A stretch of 64,000 bases of DNA. It comes from an archaeon. Its GTDB lineage: Archaea; Nanobdellota; Nanobdellia; Woesearchaeales; GW2011-AR9. A model generated the notes under the pieces. The model was given only the letters and a program-made list of their open reading frames with translations, was not told the origin of the DNA and did no database searches. Position numbers and translations under genes: made by a program. Below, piece after piece: positions 29,566-41,632 of the stretch (position 1 is its first letter; each line of letters starts with the position of its first letter). The DNA lies in assembly GCA_018670085.1 (NCBI GenBank), contig JABHRS010000007.1, forward strand, positions 1-64,000, in the 5' to 3' direction.

Positions 29566-29679
29566 AAGCTTAGAAAAGTTTAATCAACTAAAAAGCTTTT
29601 GCATATCTATTGGAATTCTTAATGAGTACCTTACTTCATTTGACACATTTAAGGTGATTCTGAAATATTTGTCCTATTT

Positions 29680-30015
29680 TTGTCACATAGTTTATATACC
29701 ATTTTAGTCTTTGTTATTATTGAAATGTCTATAGAATATATACTGGGAAATACAGATGGTTGTGTAGAGGTACCTGTACCTTGGGGAAGAATAGGAATTG
29801 AATGGAAACCTAATTACCATGTACCGTCGCCTCCTGAAATTGGACAGTCTACTCCTGTAGATAAAAGTGAAGGTGAGTATGCTCCTTTAGGAATTGGTCA
29901 AAATGATCCAAGAAAGGAAGCATGGGACAAGTATCAATGGGAAGAAGCCCAAAGGAATAGGGATGAAGCAAATATTGATGGTTATGTAAATAATCAAATT
30001 AATTTTGAGATTTAA
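29680..30015 (+). CDS. Hypothetical small protein
   Basis: Intact ORF. Confidence 0.4.
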   Translation: MSHSLYTILVFVIIEMSIEYILGNTDGCVEVPVPWGRIGIEWKPNYHVPSPPEIGQSTPVDKSEGEYAPLGIGQNDPRKEAWDKYQWEEAQRNRDEANIDGYVNNQINFEI

Positions 30016-30027
30016 TTTTTTTTGTGA

Positions 30028-30660
30028 TTATTTTTTTAAACTAATCATTGCTTTATGAGCGGCTAACAGATCGGATTCATTGACATAAAGTAGAATTTCA
30101 GGAATAGATTCAATAATTCCTTGGATATTTACACCTTCTAAACTAAGCTCTAATCCAATTCTTGCGAGAAGCCCAACAACCTCTTTATTTTCTTTTGGAA
30201 AAGTTAAACGAATTTCAGCTAAGTTTTCTATACTACTCTTGATATTTTTTGCTTGAAATATTTTCTTTTTAGCATCATAATCTTTTTGATTCATGAAAAT
30301 TTTAATCTGCTCTTTACCTTTAATTAATCTAAAATTTTTTTTAAGAATATTTTTTGACAAATAATCTTTACAAATAGATAAAAACTCTGCATCCTTTAAC
30401 TCAATCAGTAAAATATTATTTTTAGTTGTAATGATCATGGATTGAAGATATTTTTTTAAATTTTTTTCTTCAAAATTATTGTTTTTTTGATTTTCAAATC
30501 TTCGAATTGCACTAATAATTGCATCAATTGTACCATCTACTCCTTGATCTTGTAAATATCTAGCTAAAGCCCTAGAATTAATTAGATCTCTTTGAAGATT
30601 TTTTTGAATAGCTCTATCACTTGTTAGAATTGTGTGAACTTGATGATGGATGTTTGTCAT
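30028..30660 (-). CDS. ACT-domain-like regulatory protein (lineage-specific)
   Basis: 'VGLLARIGLELSLEGVNIQGIIESIPEILLYV' ACT-like C-terminus. Confidence 0.5.
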   Translation of the reverse strand: MTNIHHQVHTILTSDRAIQKNLQRDLINSRALARYLQDQGVDGTIDAIISAIRRFENQKNNNFEEKNLKKYLQSMIITTKNNILLIELKDAEFLSICKDYLSKNILKKNFRLIKGKEQIKIFMNQKDYDAKKKIFQAKNIKSSIENLAEIRLTFPKENKEVVGLLARIGLELSLEGVNIQGIIESIPEILLYVNESDLLAAHKAMISLKK

Positions 30661-30701
30661 ATAAGTAGGTAGACTGAATTAGTATTTTAGTGTTTTGGAA
30701 A

Positions 30702-32273
30702 TTATGATAATTTATAATTACCAATGGAATAAAATGACAAAATACAGATATTTCTTTTAAAATTATATTCTACTTGTTGAAGAAGATTATTTTCATTATC
30801 TATTCTGTTTAGAAATTTTTCTTTTTCTTCTTTACACTCTGTATCTGAACTATGGCAAACATAATCACAATCCCTAACTAAGATATAACTATAATCTCCA
30901 GCCTTTCTTTCATAAACAGCATTGGCAAGAGAAATGTCAGCAGTTGGGTAAATCAAATTATCCACATGTTCTATGATGTAGGGACTTGAAGATAATATTG
31001 GTTCAGTAATTTTATTTTCAATAATATAATCACCTAATAATTCAATTTCTGAATCGTAGACAGTAGTTGTATAACTGATATTAGCAGCTGGAAAAACTTG
31101 AGCACCAATGATTGCAGTAATTATAATCACTACAGCCAGAAATGGTTGAAACTTTTGAAAAATTGATTTCTGAGTATTTGATTTTTTTTCTGAAGGATCT
31201 AACTTATCATTCTGAAATAATAACTGAGATATTCTGGTTTCAACTTTTGCAATGATGTCTGAGATTAAAATTATCCAAAAAGGGTATAACATGATTAAAT
31301 ATCTAATCTCTTTTCTTGGAACAATTAACCAGAAATATAAAAATAATAACGTGCTACTGGTAACTATTAATGTTTTGGATTCATTTTTGTAATCTTTATT
31401 TATAATAAATAATATTATTGCAAATGGAATAATTGCAAACAGTTGATAAACAGGGAAAAAGTCTGTAAAATAAAACCAAAAATTAGTATCATACTGCCAA
31501 AGAAAGGTTCCAACAATCCAAGACCCACTTGTAAATGGGAGTAGTGGGTCAGAATATAGAATATAATTTAAAATCAGATATGGGATAAATGGAATTGAAA
31601 ATCCAAATAATAAGAAAATACTCTCCTTTAATTGTTTTATTATCTGATGTTTAGTAATAACTTGTTTCCTTGCAATAATTTGTCTTGCAATTAAAGTTGA
31701 AAAAAAGATCATTGCTAATGGAAATTTTGTTAATGCAGCGATGGCAAAAATTGTTCCAATCATTAAATTTTTGTATTTATTTTTCCATGATGGAAGAATT
31801 GTCTCTCTATTAATGAATAGATAAACTGCAGCTAAACAAAGAGTTAAAGCTAATGGTTCGGTTAAAATCAAACCTGTGAACATAATGGAAAGTGGTGCGA
31901 TTGCTAAAATAAAAGCAGTATAATATGCAGCTTTTTTTGAATATACTCTCTTGGCAATTTTGTATGAAAGGATGATTGTGGTTAATGAAAAAATTAAATC
32001 TAAAAATTTTCCAACCCACACAACATTAGCGCCAATTTTCCAAAAAAATCCAAGTAATATTGGATGAATCAATGGACGATATGGTTCCCAAATTCCACTT
32101 GACCCTAAGGTGTAAATATATTTTGAGACTCCTAAATAAATTGAGGAATCCCACCACAAATTGAAATTTTGATTCAGATGTACTAAACGAAATACCAAAG
32201 CTATAATTAATATGGATATGATGATCCAATTATTTTTAACAGTTTTAAACATAGAACTAATTTTTGAATCCAT
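30702..32273 (-). CDS. GT39/PMT-like membrane glycosyltransferase
   Basis: Multiple TM helices; 'NLWWDSSIYLGVSKYIYTLG' N-terminal GT-C acidic motif. Confidence 0.75.
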   Translation of the reverse strand: MDSKISSMFKTVKNNWIIISILIIALVFRLVHLNQNFNLWWDSSIYLGVSKYIYTLGSSGIWEPYRPLIHPILLGFFWKIGANVVWVGKFLDLIFSLTTIILSYKIAKRVYSKKAAYYTAFILAIAPLSIMFTGLILTEPLALTLCLAAVYLFINRETILPSWKNKYKNLMIGTIFAIAALTKFPLAMIFFSTLIARQIIARKQVITKHQIIKQLKESIFLLFGFSIPFIPYLILNYILYSDPLLPFTSGSWIVGTFLWQYDTNFWFYFTDFFPVYQLFAIIPFAIILFIINKDYKNESKTLIVTSSTLLFLYFWLIVPRKEIRYLIMLYPFWIILISDIIAKVETRISQLLFQNDKLDPSEKKSNTQKSIFQKFQPFLAVVIIITAIIGAQVFPAANISYTTTVYDSEIELLGDYIIENKITEPILSSSPYIIEHVDNLIYPTADISLANAVYERKAGDYSYILVRDCDYVCHSSDTECKEEKEKFLNRIDNENNLLQQVEYNFKRNICILSFYSIGNYKLS

Positions 32274-32422
32274 TTTTAATGTTGATTTGTTGTAATTGTT
32301 TTTTTATTTTTATTGATTTTTTTAAATTTTTTATTTTTATCTTAAGCTGGGTAATAATTGTTTTATAATAATTGTCATTTTTGTCATGTTAATTATTATT
32401 ATATTAATTTTAACCATGTGGT

Positions 32423-33256
32423 TCATGAACAAATACTGAGATTTTCTTGTTCACTGCAAAATAACTCTTTTAATTCATCTTTATTAACATATCCTATATG
32501 GGTTGTGTCACCAATAACTACGCTTGGGAATTCTTCTATCTCATATAGTGAAAATAATATCTGGGCTAATGGTTCTTCACTTGCTAAAGCTTGATCTATT
32601 GGAAATACTAAAAGTGAATCTTCTAATATTGCTTTATAATAACTAAGAACTGTTCCTTGACTTGGACAATCTGGACATCCCTCATAATAAAAATAAAGAA
32701 CCGTAACAAAATCTTTTTCACATTTTTCGGCTGCTTGTTTTGCTAGCATCCAATATCTAATATTATCAAGGGTGTATCTTCTTTTGAGTAAAATAAATTC
32801 TTCATCTGGTAAGGTGTTCTCTTCTTCATATTCAACTATCTTAGCAAGAGAATCAGATAAATCATTGACTGAATCTTGTAGAGAAGTAGTTAGAATTGTG
32901 CAACTATCTTTATTTGGAGTGTTTGAATCTAAAACAGTTGTTAAAAACAAATATTGTAACTGAAGGGACAAGTATTCAACATCTTGAGCTTGATTAATGT
33001 CTTCTGCCCAGTTATATCTCTCATCTTCTAAAATTATCCCAAGAGTTAATCCTAAACTAAATATCAGAAAAGTTAAAATTGCTGCAATAATATACTTGTC
33101 TGTGCTAATTTTTCGAAAATTTCTTGACTTTTGTTGATCTTTTTGATTGTTCATATTATCTTGTTTATTATAATGCTGATTGGGAGAATTATTATTTACT
33201 ACAGCTGAACTGTTTGATTTATCATTCTCTGAGTTAATTTTGTGAATTGATGTCAT
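32423..33256 (-). CDS. Membrane-anchored thioredoxin-fold protein
   Basis: 'VLYFYYEGCPDCPSQGTVL' CxxC and 'IEEFPSVVIGDTTHIGYV'. Confidence 0.7.
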   Translation of the reverse strand: MTSIHKINSENDKSNSSAVVNNNSPNQHYNKQDNMNNQKDQQKSRNFRKISTDKYIIAAILTFLIFSLGLTLGIILEDERYNWAEDINQAQDVEYLSLQLQYLFLTTVLDSNTPNKDSCTILTTSLQDSVNDLSDSLAKIVEYEEENTLPDEEFILLKRRYTLDNIRYWMLAKQAAEKCEKDFVTVLYFYYEGCPDCPSQGTVLSYYKAILEDSLLVFPIDQALASEEPLAQILFSLYEIEEFPSVVIGDTTHIGYVNKDELKELFCSEQENLSICS

Positions 33257-33621
33257 ATAGAATTGTTGATTCTTTACTATTTATAAGGGTAGTGGAAATG
33301 AAGATAATACTCAAAATAACAAATTAGTATAAACTATTATCAGAACTATATAATCTAAAATATGGTCTAAACATTATCTAATCAAAATCTTTGTTTTATC
33401 ATTGGATCTAACCTATTAAATTATAAAAATTTATCATCTCTTATTTTTTTATTTTTTATGATTTATTTTTATTTGTATGATCATAGATTATTTGTTTGTT
33501 TATCACGAAAAAATCTTTTTTTTGTATGCGATATTACGAAAAATATATAAAGCAAAAATGCTTTGTAAACAGAATAGAGGAATTGAGATTAATTAAAATC
33601 TTAAACAAATGAGGTGAGTGA

Positions 33622-33873
33622 ATGGTTAAATCACAAGAAGTAAGTAATAAAACATTGTTGATTCTAATAGTTGCAGTAACAGTTGTAACAATTGTAAGTA
33701 CATGGTTTATAGTAGATTCTGTTTTTGATACTAAAGTATCAGTAGGAGAACCAGTTGGAAGTGCAGAAGTGTCATTAATAATTGAAGATCCTAACACAGA
33801 AGTTGTAGTTGAAGAAGAAGAGGAATCAGATTCTGAAGCTGAAGTTTCTTTAACAATAGAGGAATCAGAATAA
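33622..33873 (+). CDS. Small surface protein: N-terminal TM, acidic tail
   Basis: GAGGTGA SD before the ATG; TM segment; E-rich C-terminus. Confidence 0.6.
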   Translation: MVKSQEVSNKTLLILIVAVTVVTIVSTWFIVDSVFDTKVSVGEPVGSAEVSLIIEDPNTEVVVEEEEESDSEAEVSLTIEESE

Positions 33874-33904
33874 AAAATAGTTATAATAAGAGGTATGGAA
33901 AAAA

Positions 33905-34618
33905 ATGGAAGAACATAAATTATTAACAGGAATGCTACTTGTTGCTTTAGTGGTTTCAATTGTTGGAACTGTAATCACAGTAGATAGATTAGGTGCACTT
34001 GGTGGAGGAACAGACAGTTCATTTACTGGTGCAATTACAGGAAGTGCGAATTTAACAATTACTGTAGATACTACAATTAGTTTACCAAGTTCAGAAGTAA
34101 CTCTTGGTAGTGGGAATGTAGCAGCTAATGCATCATTTGCAACAATTGACACTTCACTTCCTTTAAGTGTTGATGATGGGACATGGGCGAATCAATCTTA
34201 TAACATCACAGTTAGAAATGATGGGAATGTAAAAGTTAATGTTACTATTCAGTCAAATGTGACTAGAGGAAATGGAACTGGAATTGTGCCAGATTCATGG
34301 AGTTTTGCTTGTTCTGGAACAACAGAGAACACTTGTGGGCTTGGTTTTAATAATGAATCAGGAGAGGAATTAGAGTTTGCGTATAAAGGAGCTGATAATG
34401 AAGGGAATTCTTGTAATCCAAATCATCTTAGCACTGAATATCAATCTTTTAATAATTCTCTAGTAGAATATCCATTATGTGGATGTCTTGACTATGCTTC
34501 ACAGGTTGACGAGGTTCTAACTTACTTAAAAATAGGAATTCCTGGTGATACTACTGGACTTAAAGAGGCAACAATAACATTTACTGCAGTTCAACCTGGG
34601 CCAACATGTCCGAGTTAA
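33905..34618 (+). CDS. Secreted surface protein, paralogue of 34802-35500
   Basis: 'EHKLLTGMLLVALVVSIVGTVITVDRLG' N-terminal TM; shared core with the next ORF. Confidence 0.7.
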   Translation: MEEHKLLTGMLLVALVVSIVGTVITVDRLGALGGGTDSSFTGAITGSANLTITVDTTISLPSSEVTLGSGNVAANASFATIDTSLPLSVDDGTWANQSYNITVRNDGNVKVNVTIQSNVTRGNGTGIVPDSWSFACSGTTENTCGLGFNNESGEELEFAYKGADNEGNSCNPNHLSTEYQSFNNSLVEYPLCGCLDYASQVDEVLTYLKIGIPGDTTGLKEATITFTAVQPGPTCPS

Positions 34619-34801
34619 TTAGTTAATTAATTTTTTTTTTTTCTTTTTCTTTTTTCATAATTTCTTTTTCTGGATTTAATTGTGTTCAAATTAATTTGAG
34701 TTTTGGTAGTTCTAAAATAAAAACGAAAATTTAATAAGCTAATTTTATTTACTTAAGATATAATTAATTTTTTGAATAATTAAATTATTGGGTGGATAAA
34801 G

Positions 34802-35500
34802 ATGGATGAACATAAATTGTTAACAGGGATGTTATTGATAGCTTTAGTAGTTACTGTTGTAGGTACATTAGTTACAGTAGATAGGTTAAGTGTAATTGAT
34901 GGTGGTAGTGTTTTAACTGGAGCAATATCTGGATCAGCAAACTTGTCCATTACTGAAGATATTACAATTAGCTTACCTTCAAGTTTGGTTGAGATTGGTT
35001 CTGGGAAAGTAGCAGCTAATGCAACTTTTGCGGTAGTTGATACTAGTAGTACAGTTGGAGTAGAAGACGGGACTTGGGCAAACAGTTCTTATAATATCAC
35101 ATTTAGAAATGATGGGAATGAAGGAGTAAATGTTACTGTTCAGTCCAATGTGACTCGAGGAAATGCATCTGGGGAAGATGGACTTACCTACAGCTTTGCT
35201 TGTTCTGGTGATACTGATGATTGTGGAAATGCGTTTACTAACAATACTGGGGATGAACTGGATTTTGCGTTTAAAGCATCTAACAATGAAGATGGGTCTT
35301 GTGCTGCAAGTTTTTTAACTAGTGCATTTCAATCATTTCACTCTGCAGACTTGGATTACAAACTTTGTGGATGTTTATCAGCTGATAACAGTAACGATGA
35401 AGTTGCAACTTTTTTTAAGATGGGTGTGCCTGACGACACTACAGGATTAAAAGAAGCCACATTAACATTTACTGCAGTATCCTCAGATGAGACTTGTTGA
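34802..35500 (+). CDS. Secreted surface protein, paralogue of 33905-34618
   Basis: 'DEHKLLTGMLLIALVVTVVGTLVTVDRLS'; shared 'DGTWANxSYNITxRNDGN', 'QSNVTRGN', 'DTTGLKEATxTFTAV'. Confidence 0.7.
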   Translation: MDEHKLLTGMLLIALVVTVVGTLVTVDRLSVIDGGSVLTGAISGSANLSITEDITISLPSSLVEIGSGKVAANATFAVVDTSSTVGVEDGTWANSSYNITFRNDGNEGVNVTVQSNVTRGNASGEDGLTYSFACSGDTDDCGNAFTNNTGDELDFAFKASNNEDGSCAASFLTSAFQSFHSADLDYKLCGCLSADNSNDEVATFFKMGVPDDTTGLKEATLTFTAVSSDETC

Positions 35501-35735
35501 TTAATGTAGTTGTATTTTTTTTATTTATTTATTTTTTATTTTATTTATTTTCTGTTTGATATTTTTTAAATGATGATATTTTTTTTTTTTTTTAAAGTTA
35601 TTCTCTGATAATTAGAAATTCTTGTTAAAAAGACACTGGAATATACTTATTTAAAACAAAAATTTTATAAGTAAGTTTTGAACTGATAATGTAGATAATG
35701 TTAATCCGATCATTTTGTTTTTATAGAGGTGGAAA

Positions 35736-36923
35736 ATGAGAAAAATACTGAGTAAATTAATTTTAATAGTAATCATGGTTTCTATTATTTCTGTTAGTGT
35801 CACAGCAATTGGTTTACAAGGTAGTCAACTATTTCTTAAAGGAATGTATGAAAGTGGAGTAACGTATTCTTACACTTATACAGTTAATTTTGCTGGAACT
35901 GATGATCAGTCTTTTGTAGAAGTTACAACTGAAGGAGATTTAGCAGATTACTTACACACATCAGTGACTGAGATTTATCCATTGCAAGGTGATAGTTTGG
36001 AATTTTCTGTTGATTTTATCATGACAGATGATTTACCTGAAGCTGGAAACAGGATGGGAAGGGTTTGTGTGTTAGAAGCTAGTACTGGTAGTGGAGTTAG
36101 TGCTAGAACAAAGTCATGTGCTGTTTTTGAAATGTTTGTTTTACATAATGGAATACATCCTGCTATTTCATTTAGTGCTGTAGAAGGTGGTTCTGAAGTG
36201 GATTTTTCTTTAGAAGTTACAAACCTTGGACAAGAAGATATTAGTTCTAGCTCAGCTATAATTGAGATTTATTCTCCTGATGAAGAGTTAATTGAAACTT
36301 TGAGTATAAATGGAGATGCAATTAGTTCTTCTGATGTGGTCACTTTATCAGCATCTTATAACAGTGTTGGTCTAGTTGCAGGTGATTATTCTGCTAAAGC
36401 ATATGTAGACACTGATGCTGAGTCAACTGAATCCTTAACTAATTTTAAGATTGGAACTGAAGATGTTTCAGTTGTTAGCTTTACGGAAACAGTTGAAGTT
36501 AATGGAATTCAAAAATTTGAGGTACTAGTATCTAATGAATGGGCTGGTTCTCAAGATGTAATGTTAAAATTAAATGTTGGATCTCAAACAGTAGATAGTG
36601 ATGAGAAAACAATTGGTAAATGGAGTGAAGAGAATTTTTTATTTTATTTAGAGACAGATGATTTTGATTATGGTGAACAATCTGCATTTCTGACAATATT
36701 TTTTGCAGATTCTGAACAGCGAGAAGAAGAATTACCAATTACAATTGTTGAAAAATCTACTGACAACTTAGTTGTTCTTGAAAATGATGGTTCTAATAGT
36801 TTGATATTAAATAATCCGTTGTTTTTAATTTTAGGAGTAATTGTAGTAATTTTAGTATTGCTAGGGACGTTTTTTGTGATAAAAAAGAAGTCTGATGCAG
36901 AAGAAAAAGAAGAAATGTTTTAA
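35736..36923 (+). CDS. Surface protein: signal peptide, Ig/CARDB-like ectodomains, C-terminal TM
   Basis: Signal sequence, 'VDFSLEVTNLGQEDISSSSAIIEIYS' repeat-type domain, C-terminal TM with KKK anchor. Confidence 0.7.
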   Translation: MRKILSKLILIVIMVSIISVSVTAIGLQGSQLFLKGMYESGVTYSYTYTVNFAGTDDQSFVEVTTEGDLADYLHTSVTEIYPLQGDSLEFSVDFIMTDDLPEAGNRMGRVCVLEASTGSGVSARTKSCAVFEMFVLHNGIHPAISFSAVEGGSEVDFSLEVTNLGQEDISSSSAIIEIYSPDEELIETLSINGDAISSSDVVTLSASYNSVGLVAGDYSAKAYVDTDAESTESLTNFKIGTEDVSVVSFTETVEVNGIQKFEVLVSNEWAGSQDVMLKLNVGSQTVDSDEKTIGKWSEENFLFYLETDDFDYGEQSAFLTIFFADSEQREEELPITIVEKSTDNLVVLENDGSNSLILNNPLFLILGVIVVILVLLGTFFVIKKKSDAEEKEEMF

Positions 36924-36926
36924 TTA

Positions 36927-37379
36927 TTGTTTGGGGGTAGAATTTTGATGAAAGAAAATATAAAATATCTGGTACTTGTTATAATGTTATTGTTGATATC
37001 TGTTGGATTAACAATAACAGCTTATTCAGTAATAGTAATTAAAGATGTGATTTATTTAGATACTTTTGTGAATGTAGAAGATGTCGTTGGTTTTAATATT
37101 GAAACTGATAAATTAAATTTTGGTACAATGCCAGCACATAATTTATCATCAGGAGATAGAAAAACAGTTTTCCATAACCCTTATGATCATTCAGTTAAAT
37201 TAACTGATAAATCCTATGGAGAAATGGAAGGTTGGGTTACAATGAATAACCCAGATAGAATATTCTTGCCTGGCGAAACAGATTATATTTATTTTACAAT
37301 TCGTTTGAATGATGAAATTGAAGAGAATAGAAATTATACTGGGTATACTAAGGTATTTGTAAGAAGAGTATTTTCATAG
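36927..37379 (+). CDS. Small secreted/membrane protein of the surface cluster
   Basis: N-terminal TM; 'LNFGTMPAHNLSSGDRKTVFHNPYDHSVKL' extracellular beta-type segment. Confidence 0.55.
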   Translation: MFGGRILMKENIKYLVLVIMLLLISVGLTITAYSVIVIKDVIYLDTFVNVEDVVGFNIETDKLNFGTMPAHNLSSGDRKTVFHNPYDHSVKLTDKSYGEMEGWVTMNNPDRIFLPGETDYIYFTIRLNDEIEENRNYTGYTKVFVRRVFS

Positions 37380-37478
37380 AATTTATTGATCTTTTTTAAT
37401 TTTTTTAATTTAAATTTTTTTTTTTTTCTCTGTTTAATTTGTTATCTTCTGTTGTCATATTTTGCAATAATTGGATAT

Positions 37479-37955
37479 TTAAATTAAATTCCAAATTTTA
37501 TCTCCAATAAAATGAACATTCTTTAGAGATTTACCAGTTTGCTTTGATTGCATTTCTTGCGTATCTAAAAGAGCTTTACCTAAACAAATAGCTGTGCCAT
37601 GGGTTTCATCAACTATTGCAACAATCTGATCTTTAGTTATATCTTGGTCTATTTTTTTGATACCTGGACGCATAATATCAGCACCACCCGCTACAAATTT
37701 AATTGCACCCATATCAACTGTTACTTTTTTTAGTAGATTTGGATATTTTTGTAAAAATTTTAATGTTGGGATTAATTTTTCAGAGTAGTAGAAAAAAGCG
37801 ATCTGATTGTTTATTTTGATGATTTTAACCTGTTGATCTTTATCTTCACAAACAATAATTGAATCTTTTTTGGAGATAGAAATCTGCTCTTCACTGTAGC
37901 CTGCAGCTTGAAGTTCTTGTTTAAACTGTTTGGATTTAATCCTTGTTTGTTTCAT
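37479..37955 (-). CDS. PUA-domain RNA-binding protein (MCT-1-like)
   Basis: 'VTVDMGAIKFVAGGADIMRPGIKKIDQDITKDQIVAIVDETHGTAICLGKAL' PUA signature. Confidence 0.8.
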   Translation of the reverse strand: MKQTRIKSKQFKQELQAAGYSEEQISISKKDSIIVCEDKDQQVKIIKINNQIAFFYYSEKLIPTLKFLQKYPNLLKKVTVDMGAIKFVAGGADIMRPGIKKIDQDITKDQIVAIVDETHGTAICLGKALLDTQEMQSKQTGKSLKNVHFIGDKIWNLI

Positions 37956-37975
37956 AGTAACGATTAAGGTAATGA

Positions 37976-40176
<2,201 letters not shown>

Positions 40177-40249
40177 TCACTTTTATTTGTAGAATTTAGG
40201 GCTTTATAAAGATGTTGTTTTTGTAGACCAAATATTGTTAATTTTATCA

Positions 40250-40798
40250 CTAATTATCGTACTCAAATATTCCAAAAGTCAAACCATCATAAACTGTGAT
40301 CTCATCTTCTTTAGTGAACCTGAATCCATCGAATAGTTTTAATGAATCTTTGTTTTTGTGAGGTGAGAGAGCTGCTGCTGCAATAATGGTGTTTTTCTTT
40401 GTATCATCTAAAAATGAAAGCATGAGCATTCTGCCATATTGTTTACCTTGTTGTTCTTTACTAACTACTAAAATGTCTGTGTAAACAAAATCATACTGGA
40501 TATTTTTTAATAAGTGTTGAACAATTTTGTCGCTGTTGAATTCTTTGTTTGAGAGAAATTTTTTGTGATAGCCAATCATAACTCCAATAAGTTTACCTGC
40601 TTTTGATCCTTGGTCTTCTGTTGCTTCACCTTCAAGAACACTGATGTAGCCATCTTTACTTTCAATTGTTTTTTTGATCAGATTAGGATCTTCTCTGTTT
40701 TTGTGATTTTTATTCTCAGAATTATTTTGTTGAATCAGAGAAATAATTGCATCAATATCATCAACTGTAGCACCACGCATCTTCATAATGTTCACCAT
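40250..40798 (-). CDS. GNAT-type acetyltransferase
   Basis: 'VYTDILVVSKEQQGKQYGRMLMLSFLDDTKKN' acetyl-CoA binding pattern. Confidence 0.7.
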   Translation of the reverse strand: MVNIMKMRGATVDDIDAIISLIQQNNSENKNHKNREDPNLIKKTIESKDGYISVLEGEATEDQGSKAGKLIGVMIGYHKKFLSNKEFNSDKIVQHLLKNIQYDFVYTDILVVSKEQQGKQYGRMLMLSFLDDTKKNTIIAAAALSPHKNKDSLKLFDGFRFTKEDEITVYDGLTFGIFEYDN

Positions 40799-41096
40799 TA
40801 ATTTTTTTTTTTTAATTGATGTATTCTATAAATGTTAAAATATTTAAATAGATTTGGTTTTTGAAGTACTATGGATATCGCAGTTGTATTAAAAATCGTA
40901 AAAAATCAGGGGCAGTTGGTTTATTTACAAAGTGGCGAGTAGATCGAAAGGAATATGTAAAGCAAGCTTTAATCATGGTATTAATTGGCGTTGAGAATAA
41001 CTATTAAATTTCCTTGTAGTTTTTTTTACACTTATTGTATTTGAGTAAACATATCTTTAAAAGCTCAAATTTGAAATTATTCTTTGGTGATTTATA

Positions 41097-41567
41097 ATGA
41101 ATATAGGAGATAGGTTAAGAACAATTAGTAAATATTTAGCAGCAAATGCTGATGAACTTGCAGGAACAATGTCAAATGAAGGATATTTTTCAGTTAAACC
41201 GGCAGAAACTGGAAATGGACGTTCAGGCAATTATTTAATTCATGGAAATCCAGTTGCTATTCTTGAACATCTAATTGATCAAAGGAGTTTTTTCGGAGCT
41301 TATGTCACAGAAAGTCCTGATTTTGTATCAAATTGTAACAATGCAAACATATCTAAATTAGATCCTTCAGGACCTTTGAAATTTAGTGGAGACTATAAAG
41401 TAATGTTAAATGATTCCAATGAATTGGTTTTAGATGTTCCAAGAATTAAACTGCTAGAACCAACTGCTAGTATGTACACAACTGAAGAAAATTTTGTTCA
41501 GAATGCAAGAATGTCTGGAGTAGTAGGTGACTTGGCAGCAATTGCAAAAAAATTGTATCAGAGATAA
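41097..41567 (+). CDS. Hypothetical protein
   Basis: 156-aa intact ORF. Confidence 0.45.
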   Translation: MNIGDRLRTISKYLAANADELAGTMSNEGYFSVKPAETGNGRSGNYLIHGNPVAILEHLIDQRSFFGAYVTESPDFVSNCNNANISKLDPSGPLKFSGDYKVMLNDSNELVLDVPRIKLLEPTASMYTTEENFVQNARMSGVVGDLAAIAKKLYQR

Positions 41568-41632
41568 TTGTAGTTTTTTTAATTTTTTTTTAATTTTAAT
41601 TTTATAACATTCATGTAAGATCACATTGTTAA

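Noticed and set aside
34619-34660. Long T-runs (also 35577-35594 and about 37405-37430) as repeats of interest
   Set aside because: Typical archaeal U-rich terminators in AT-rich intergenic DNA.
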